64,000 bases of DNA from the NCBI GenBank assembly GCA_023662825.1, contig JAMPIH010000005.1, forward strand, positions 1-64,000. The letters are read 5' to 3'. Source of the stretch: Bacteroides sp. GTDB taxonomy: Bacteria; Bacteroidota; Bacteroidia; Bacteroidales; P3. The notes under the pieces are model-generated. The model searched no databases and was not told where the DNA came from. It saw only the letters and a list, made by a program, of their open reading frames with translations. This document shows positions 19,445-28,800 of this stretch, one piece after another; position 1 is the first letter of the stretch; each line of letters starts with the position of its first letter. The position numbers were made by a program, and so were the translations under genes.

Positions 19445-19497
19445 ATGTTAAAATTAAGGATTTTTAACATATAACCCTTGTTGAAGGGTTTTGTTTT
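19445..19497 (+). terminator. Two adjacent hairpins followed by a T-rich run
   Basis: First hairpin: ATGTTAAAA (19445-19453) with TTTTAACAT (19462-19470). Second: AACCCTT (19473-19479), loop GTTG, AAGGGTT (19484-19490), followed by TTGTTTT. The second has the form of an intrinsic terminator on the plus strand. No plus-strand gene ends just upstream, so it may end an unannotated short transcript or read-through. Confidence 0.45.
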
Positions 19498-19574
19498 AAG
19501 TATTCCTATCTATGAAAACGCTATGAAAAAGAAAATTTTACCATGGAAAAATCACCGAGCCTTGTTAAATTTTG

Positions 19575-19582
19575 TACCTTTG
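19575..19582 (+). promoter_or_regulatory. Candidate -7 element upstream of the giant surface-protein gene
   Basis: TACCTTTG matches TAnnTTTG and would start a transcript near 19589, giving a structured leader of about 275 nt before ATG 19864. No clear -33 TTTG at 19-21 bp. Confidence 0.45.
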
Positions 19583-19616
19583 CGTGGTAAAAATGAATTA
19601 TGCCTATGGATAAAGG

Positions 19617-19783
19617 CGCATTTTAAATGCGTGCACTTTACATATGAAATAAAGCGTTTGGCTTTTATTCTTATACTTGAAACTTAGACACTTTCAGATT
19701 GCAGAGAATAAAAAGCAAGAACGCTCACGTATAACGTGGGCTTTACTTGCTATTTTGCAATCGGGTAGTCTAAGACCTCAAGT
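19617..19783 (+). ncRNA. Highly structured leader or small RNA candidate upstream of the BspA-like gene
   Basis: Two small hairpins (CGCATTT 19617-19623 with AAATGCG 19625-19631; CTTTA 19636-19640 with TAAAG 19650-19654) precede a long nested hairpin. Its arms are ACTTGA 19675-19680 with TCAAGT 19778-19783; CTTAGAC 19683-19689 with GTCTAAG 19768-19774; GATTGCA 19697-19703 with TGCAATC 19756-19762; AGCAAG 19714-19719 with CTTGCT 19746-19751; and GCTCACG 19723-19729 with CGTGGGC 19735-19741 (loop TATAA). That is about 33 pairs along one axis with internal loops. I see no long ORF that explains it. It could be a cis-leader of the downstream gene, a free small RNA, or an imperfect inverted-repeat element; I cannot name a family. 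Confidence 0.6.
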
Positions 19784-19826
19784 TAAATAGCGTATGGGTA
19801 GGGTTCACGTTTTTTTATGCTCTTTT

Positions 19827-19863
19827 ATCAGGGTTTTAGTACGAAACATAAAACACCCCTGAT
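19827..19863 (+). promoter_or_regulatory. Hairpin ending at the start codon of the giant gene
   Basis: ATCAGGG (19827-19833) pairs with CCCTGAT (19857-19863), and TTTTA (19834-19838) with TAAAA (19849-19853), with a 3-nt bulge and a 10-nt loop. The stem ends directly before ATG 19864, so it would cover the ribosome-binding region. A seven-T run sits just upstream at about 19810-19816. Confidence 0.55.
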
Positions 19864-22800
19864 ATGAAACGCTTACTGATTCTTGCCTTGTTCTTTGTCG
19901 TATCCTTTCCACTGGTAGCTCAAACCAGTGGTACCTGCGGCACCAATCTTATATGGACCATCACCGAAGATACGATATTGACTATATCGCCCAAACCAGG
20001 GACGAAGGGTGGAGAAATGAGCGAGTATACTCTTTATGGGGCTCCATGGTACAATAAACGTCAATCTCTAAAAAAATTGGTTATAGAAGAAGGGGTGAAC
20101 AGGATTGGGGCAAATGCTTTTTATGGTTGTAGCGGTTTTACCGGAGATTTGATTCTACCGGATGGTCTCACAACTATAGAGAGTCTTGCCTTTGATGGTT
20201 GTAGCGGGTTTACGGGAGATTTAATACTGCCGAACAGTCTCACAACTATAGAGAGGTCTGCCTTTTGGGGTTGTAGCGGGTTTACGGGAGATTTAATACT
20301 GCCGAACAGTCTCACCAACTTAGGATCCGCTGCCTTTTGGGGTTGTAGCGGGTTTACGGGAGATTTAATACTGCCGAACAGTCTCACCAACTTAGGATCC
20401 GCTACCTTTTATGGTTGTAGCGGGTTTACAGGTGAATTGCATTTGCCAAATGGCCTCAAAAGCATAGGAGAGAGAGCCTTTTATGGCTGTAGCGGTTTTA
20501 CTGGCGAATTGTATTTACCGGTCGGTCTCACAAACATACCGCAGCAAGCTTTTAAGAATTGTTGTGGTTTTTCTGGCAATTTAATTTTGCCAATAGGAGT
20601 CACAAACATAGGGGATTATGCTTTTGATAGTTGTAGCGGTTTTAATGGCGAATTGCATTTGCCAGCCAGCCTCACAAGCATAGGAATGTATGCCTTTCGA
20701 AGTTGTAGCGGTTTTATTGGTGATTTAATTCTGCCAGATGGCCTGACTAGTCTAAAGTCCAGTGCATTCACCTATTGTAGCGGTTTTACCGGTGATTTGA
20801 TTTTGCCAGATGGTCTCACTAGTTTAGAGAACTATACCTTTTGGAATTGTAACGGTTTTACGGGTGAATTACATTTGCCATCCGACCTCAAAAACATAGG
20901 TTTTGGTGTCTTTCAAAATTGTAGTTTTACCGGTGAATTGCATTTACCGGAAGGCCTCACATACATAGATAGAAATGCTTTCCATGGTTGCAGTGGTTTT
21001 ACGGGTGAATTACATTTGCCTGACCTCACAAGCATTGAAGTCGGATCCTTTTCTGGTTGCAGCGGCTTTACTGGCGAATTGCATTTGCCGACTGGCCTCA
21101 CAAGCATAGGCTCTTGTGCTTTTATGGGTTGTAGTGGTTTTACCGGAGATTTGATTTTACCGGATGGTCTCACAAGCATAGAATCTTATGCCTTTGAGGG
21201 TTGTAGCGGGTTTACGGGTGAATTGTATTTGCCAACTAGTCTTACGAGCATAGAAACTGCTACTTTTGAAGGTTGTAGCGGTTTTACGGGTGAATTGCAT
21301 TTGCCTATCGGCCTCATAAGCATAGGACAGCGTGCTTTTAAAAATTGTAGTGGTTTTACCGGAGAATTGCATTTACCAACTAGTCTAATAAATATTGGAT
21401 GGGATGCCTTTGAAAATTGTAGCGGTTTTACCGGTGATTTGATTTTGCCAGAGGAACTTACCAGTATAGATGAAGCCTTTCGATACTGTAGCGGTTTGAG
21501 TAGTGTCGTTATTCCGAAAGGTGTAAAGTCTATACATTGGGCTTTTAGCTATTGTACTAAAATATCAAATATTATCAGTAGGCATTCATTTCCATTACCC
21601 TTGAACCACTCTGATTTTGCATATTCTACATATTCTAAAAGTACCTATGCCTATGTACCATTGACTTCCGTTGTCCTTTATGAGACGGCAGACTATTGGA
21701 AGAGATTTACAATTGTCGGTGATTTCAGGGCCTTTTTTAATGGAAGAAATGGGCAAGCCTATACGATGGAACGCGTGGAAGATTTTAATCAAACAATTCC
21801 AACACCGCAAGTGCCGATACATCCCAGTAATTATCCATTCTTAGGGTGGTATGCTGATACAAGTTTTGGCATAGATTATTTATGGGATTTTGAACATTCA
21901 ACGCTTACTTCCGATACCAACCTTTATGCACTTTGGGGAGATGCAGCTAACACGCATACCGTAACCTTCAACAGCAACAATGGCTCTGATTTTGCAAAAG
22001 AAACTGTATATACAAATAACTGCATATCGATAGCCGATCCTTCCAAACCGGGTTATCAATTTACAGGATGGTACTTTGGCGAAGATGAATGGTTGCCGCA
22101 AAATCCAGTTCGGGAAAGCATGATATTGGAGGCTCATTGGAAAATTATCGATTATACCATCTCGTATGAATTGAACGGTGGTGTCAATGCTATCTCCAAC
22201 CCCACAACATATACAGTTGAATCAGCCAAGATACAGTTACAAGCTCCCACGCGGCAATATTATAACTTCGAGGGCTGGCAAGAGTGTTCGGAAATAGAAG
22301 AAGGTTCTATAGGGAATAAAACATTTACCGCACAATGGTCGCCTGTCGAATATTCCATTACTTATGAATTAAATGGCGGTACTAATGCAGAAGAAAATCC
22401 GACCACATACAACATTGAAAGTTCGGAAATCGTTTTGCAATCGCCATTCAAAACAGGCTACGACTTTAAGGGCTGGCAAGAAGGTTCGCAAATCGAATCG
22501 GGTTCCACGGGAAGTAAAACATTTACGGCGCAGTGGTCGCCCACAGAGTATTCCATTACATACAATCTGAACGGAGGTGCCAATGCGGCAGGTAACCCCA
22601 CGGCATACACCATAGAATCCGCCACCTTGCAACTTAAAAACCCGACACGGGAATACTATAACTTCGAAGGGTGGCAAGAGGGTTCGGAAATAGAAGCGGG
22701 TTCTATAGGAAATAAAACGTTTACCGCGCAGTGGTCGCCTGTTGAATACACCATTTCCTATGTACTGAACGGCGGTACGAACCATACGGGCAATCCGGCT

Positions 22801-25800
22801 TCCTATACATTCGAATCTGCTGATATTATTCTCCAAGAACCGACGCGCGTAGGTTATACGTTTAAGGGCTGGGAGGAAGGTCTGCGCATACCGACCGGCA
22901 GTAACGGAGATAAGGTATTTACCGCGCAATGGAGCCCCGTTGAATATTCCATTGCCTATTTGTTGAATGGAGGTGCTAATCATGCAGATAATCCGGATAG
23001 TTATACCATAGAATCCGCCACGATCGCCATTCAGGAACCAACCCGAAAAGGCTATCTGTTCAAGGGTTGGGAAGAAGGTTCGCGAATAATATCCGGCAGC
23101 ACGGGTAACAAGACCTTTACGGCACAATGGGAAATCGTCACCTACACGATAACTTACGCGAATGTCAATGTTGGAGAGAATCCGACCGCCAACCCCGCCG
23201 CCTACACGGTGGAAACACCCACATTTACTCTGCGGAATCCTGAACGTGCGGGATATAGCGGTGGTTGGAGCGAGGGCAATACCGTTGCAAAAGGTTCGAT
23301 AGGAAACAAAACCTTTACCGCCGTATGGACACCGATTGAATATGCCATTACTTATAATTTAGATGGTGGCATCAACCACGAAGCTAACCCGGCAACCTAT
23401 AACGTGGAATCATCGGATATTACCATTCAGGAACCGACCCGAAAAGGCTATCTGTTCAAGGGTTGGAAAGAGGGTGCGAGAATCGCCACGGGCAGCACGG
23501 GCAACAAGACCTTTACGGCGCAATGGGAAGTCATCGACTATACGATAGCATACGCCAACGTCAATACTGGCCAGAATCCGACGGCCAACCCTGTCACCTA
23601 TACGGTGGAAACGCCTACGTTTACCCTGCGGAATCCTGAACGTGCAGGATATAATGGCAGTTGGGGCGAGGGTAACACTGTTGCTAAAGGTTCCATAGGC
23701 AACAAAATCTTTACCGCTGTATGGACACCGATTGAATATGCCATTACCTATAATTTGGGCGGTGGTATCAACCACGAAGGCAATCCGGCAACCTATAACG
23801 TGGAATCACCGGATATTACCATTCAGGAACCGACACGAAAAGGCTATCTGTTCAAGGGTTGGAAAGAGGGTACGAGAATCGCCACGGGCAGCACGGGCAA
23901 CAAGACCTTTACGGCGCAATGGGAAATTATCGACTATACGATAGTATATGCCAACGTCAATACTGGCGAGAATCCGACGGCCAACCCTGCTATCTATACG
24001 GTAGAAACGCCAACGTTCACCTTGCGGAATCCGGAACGTGCAGGGTATAACGGCACTTGGAGCGAGGGTGACACCGTTCCCAAAGGCACCATTGGCAACA
24101 AAACCTTTACCGCCGTATGGACACCGATTGAATATACCATTACATATAACTTAGAAGGTGGTATCAACCATGAAGAAAACCCGGCAACCTATAACGTGGA
24201 ATCAGCGGATATTACACTTCAGGAACCGATCCGGAAAGGCTATCTGTTCAAGGGCTGGGAAGAAGGTTCGCGAATCGCCACGGGCAGCACGGGAAACAAG
24301 ACCTTTACGGCGCAATGGGAAATCATCGACTACACGATAACTTACGCGAATGTCAATGATGGCGAGAATCCGACGGCCAACCCTGCCTCTTATACGGTGG
24401 AAACGCCTACGTTCACCTTGCGGGTTCCAGAACGTGCAGGGTATAACGGCACTTGGAGCGAGGGTAACACCGTTCCCAAAGGCACCATCGGCAACAAAAC
24501 CTTTACCGCCGAATGGACACCGATAGTTTATACCATTACCTACGTGAATGTAAGGAATGAAGAGGTGCCGGAGGCCAATCCCCGCCAATACACGGTGGAA
24601 AGTCCGGATATTGTTTTGCTTCCGCCGTTTAGAGAAGGTTATACGGGAAAATGGGTAGAGGATAATGAGATAAAACAGGGCAGCACGGGGAACCGTGTAT
24701 TTACTGCCCGGTGGGAAGAAAATGCGGTGGCTTCCCTTTATTTTACGATAGATGCGGTGGGCGAATCCCACATAACGGTTTCTGGCGAGCTGGTATATAC
24801 GGGAACGGTGGAACTGGGCGTGGTGATTGCCTCCAAAGAGTCGCCGCTCATTACCGACAAGGGTGCGATTGTAAGGACCATGCTTCCGGATAAGGATTTT
24901 GTAGCCACCATCGACGGTTTGTGGGAAAACACGGCCTATTGTGTCCGGGCGTTTGCCATCCACGACGGCGATACGCTCTATACTCCAAGCCAATTCTTCA
25001 GCACCAAGGGTACGTCTTCATATTACTACGTCAATATCTTGAATGCGGAAACCCGTCGGCCTTCGTTTGTGGATATGCTTGTACAGGTGTTGGATGAGAA
25101 CCAGCAGGGCGTCGGATATTTCCGCAATAACGATTTCCGCATATTGGAAGACGGAGAAGACAATCAATCGACAGAAATACACAAGTATGTGCGGAAGATG
25201 GATGAAATTCCGTTTGAGATCAACACCATGCTTGTGCTTGACTATACTTCTTCGTTGGATGGCGGCGGCCAAAACGGTTTTGCCAAGATAAAGCAAGCGG
25301 CGGTCAATACGGTAAGGAACAGGATGGCGAACCAGAAGTTCGGCCTTATTGCCTTTTATGGAACCAATCCTAATGTGCTGGTTCCCGAATTTACCGACGA
25401 TACGGCCTATTTGATTGAAAAGATAAACTCCGTTGAACGTCCCGGAAATACGACGGCTTTGTTTGATGCCTATACGAAGGGGCTGGATTTGTTGCCCAAG
25501 GATTCCACCACGACCAATTATATCCGTAGGGATTTTATGGTGGTGTTTACCGATGGTCTGGATGTGTTGTGGGGTACGGAATCCGGCAGGAACAAACTGG
25601 AAGCGGCGGTGGAAAAGCGTATGGATTACGGGCAGCGGGTGTTTACCATCGGGGTCTATGGAAACGATATGAGCTCGGAAAACATAGCGCAGCAGGACTA
25701 CGTTTTGGAACGCCTGGCTTCAAGCACCAAAGACTTCTATCCGGATGTGGATATAAACGATATCCAGGAAATCTTTTCCGAAATACAGATGGAAATCCGC

Positions 25801-28800
25801 AGGGATGCCAATAGCTTGTATAAGCTCACCTATATGACCCCAAAACGGGAAGGCGGGCATACGTTGACCTTGGGATTGGCGGATGCCTCTGGTTCGCAGC
25901 CTACCTACAATTTTAATGCACAGGATTTCGAGTCGGTTACCTACGGTGTTTTTGTGGCTCCCTATGATTCGGACATAGAGGGTCAAAGCCCCTATGGCCT
26001 TGTTTCCGACAAGGAATATTCGGTGGCAGCCGATAAGGTGTTTCAGATAACGTCGTATTGGGCGGATGTGGTTCCGCAGTATGTCGTGGAATCTTCGGAC
26101 ACATCCGTTATCAAGGCGGAGATTACCGATTTTGATAAGTTGAAGATAGTGCCTGCAGGCAAGACGGGTTCGGCGGTTGTTTCCATCATGGATAAGGCTA
26201 ATTACGAGTACGTGAGCCGAATGCGCAGCGCCACGATAGCTCCGGGAGATGCTTCGGCGTTCAAGCGGACGTTCGATGTGTCTTACTACGGAGGACATGT
26301 AACCGTGGCTCCCCGGAAAGCCGGCTTTGCCGCCCGGTTTGTAACGAATGGCGGCGTACCGATTCCTGTATCGCAGTTTGTTACCGAAGGCCCGGTGGAA
26401 GAGCCGGCCATCTCGCCCGAAAAGAAAGATTATCGATTTATCGGTTGGTATAAAGGCGATGAACCGTGGAATTTTGAAGAAACCCTTACGGAAAACATCA
26501 TCTTGACGGCGAAGTGGGAAGAAACGCCCGCTTTGGCCATAACGACGGGCACGCCTACGGATATTCAGCAGAATACGGCCACCTTGACGGGTTCGATAGC
26601 CGCCGCTTCTCGTGAATATGAGACGGGGTTCTTTTATGACCATCAGTATGGTTCATATCGCTATAAGGCAGAGGCCGAAAGCGCTTCGGGTGAACTGACG
26701 GCCAAGGTGAACGGATTGCTTGCCAACACGGTTTATTATGTGCAGGCATACGCTATTGCCGGAACCGATACTGTTTTGGGTAACCAGACCATGTTTACAA
26801 CCCGTCCGGATAAAGAATATTACCAGTTGACCGGATATCCTCCTGTGGCCACCGGTAAACCTTATTTTGTCGATTTCCTGTTCTCTGTAAAAGATGCGGA
26901 CGGCAGAGGGGTCGATTATCTCGAGGATTATGATTTCGTGTTGAAGAACGGAGGGATAACCACTTCCAAGACAAGCGAGTTTTTCCGCTACACACGCAAG
27001 ATGGATGCCATTCCGTTTAGGATTAAAACCGTTTTGATGTTGGACAACAGTTCATCCATCAGTTACAAGGATATGGAAACCTTGAAAAAGGCAGCCATCG
27101 ACTTGGTGAAAAGTAAGCACGAAAAACAGGAATTTGCCATTGTGTCTTTTTCCGAATCCGCCATTCGTTCCTGTGGTTTTACGGCCAATACCGACACGCT
27201 GATTCAGCAGATAAGTCAGATACAGATGGGGGCGTCCTGCACGGGTATGTATGAATCTTATATTGAAGCGGTGAATATGCTCCCCGATGAATATGTTACC
27301 AAAGACTCGATTTTGCAGTGCTTTATGGTTCTATTGTCGGATGGCGATGAAACGAAGAATAAATATACGCGGACGTTGGAAGAGGAAGCCATTCGGGAAC
27401 GTGGCAATAAAACGGTTTATACCATAGGCTTTGGTCAGGATCTGAAACCGGCAAGATTGCGGGCGCTGGCCAGTTCCTCCTACAATTATTTTCCGCTTGA
27501 AAACCTTATTGAGGCAACACGTGTATTCAAGGATATCCAATATGACATCATGCGTGTGGCCAATAGCTTCTATAACCTTACCTGTTTAACCGACAAACGC
27601 AGGCAACATGGAGAGATTGCCGTGGATATATCGGTTGGCGGCAATACGAATAGAAGCAGTAATAACCACTACAGCACTTCATACATTAGTGTAGGAGAAG
27701 AAAAGGATGACATCTTCTGGTATGGAACATATCTGAATATCTACCAGAATGTAGCGGATGTAAGCGTGGCTCCGCTTAATAAATATGGTTTGGGCTTGCC
27801 CGATGAACTAACCTCAAAAGTGGCTTCTGATACGATAAACTGCGAAGCGCTTCCCGAAGATTTTGTACTTCATGCAGTTACGTACGGCACGTATGTAAAA
27901 CCCAAGTTCGTTTGGAGCAGTTCCGATACCAGCGTTTTAGAGGTGGAAGGGTATGATTTTGATAAGGCCCGGCTGATTTATAAAGGAAAAGATGCGGATT
28001 TGGTGGTTGTTACGGTAACGGATGTAAGCAACTGGAGGGCAGTGGCCGATTATACGTACAAAGGGGTGGTTCAGCCGCGCGATTCGGTCTTGTATCGGCG
28101 CTCTTTCTATGTCCGCAATATCCCCACCTCCGCTCCGGAATTTATTACCGCCACATTGCCTAACGGTGTTTACGGCGGCGAATACAGTAGCGTGATTTCC
28201 GCCGAAGGACGGAATGTAACCTTTGCATTGAGCAACGGAGAATTGCCTTCCGGGCTAAAGCTTTCTTCGCAAGGAGTTATCTCAGGAGTACCTATCAAGG
28301 TCGATACGTTTAACTTCACTATCACGGCAGCCAATTCCGCCCATTCGGTTACACGGGATTATACTCTCGTTATAAACAAGGCGATGGGTGCGGAAGTGGA
28401 CAGGCCTACGATAGACCAGGTAAGGGGAACTTATTTCAGCATCCATGCCGTGTCTAAACCGGGCAACGGTCAAGACATAGAATACACTGTGAATACGAAA
28501 GCGGTTCCCGGTTCACTTTGGCAGGATGAGGAAATGTTTTCCAATCTGAATTATAATACGTCCTATTATGTATTTGCGAGAGCGAAAGAAAACGATTGCC
28601 ATTATGCTGGAGTTCCCTCCAATTATCTTTCTGTAACTACATTGGATGAAAATACGGTTGATCCAGACTGGCCGGAAATGAATCGAGACACGGTTAAGGC
28701 TCCGGTGTTTGAAACGCAGGAAGGAACCTATGCGGATTCCGTCAGGATAGAAATCAGTTGTGCTACGCCGGGCGCCACTATTCTGTACGACCTATATGGC

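Noticed and set aside
19478-19687. 69-aa open frame in the leader
   Set aside because: It crosses the hairpins and the promoter candidate, with no ribosome site or homology-like pattern.
19617-19783. 6S RNA or tmRNA
   Set aside because: One long hairpin resembles 6S in outline, but I cannot match a known consensus, so no family name is given.
22141-24714. CRISPR-like array
   Set aside because: The repeats are 198-nt in-frame coding units with no short spacers and no cas genes nearby.
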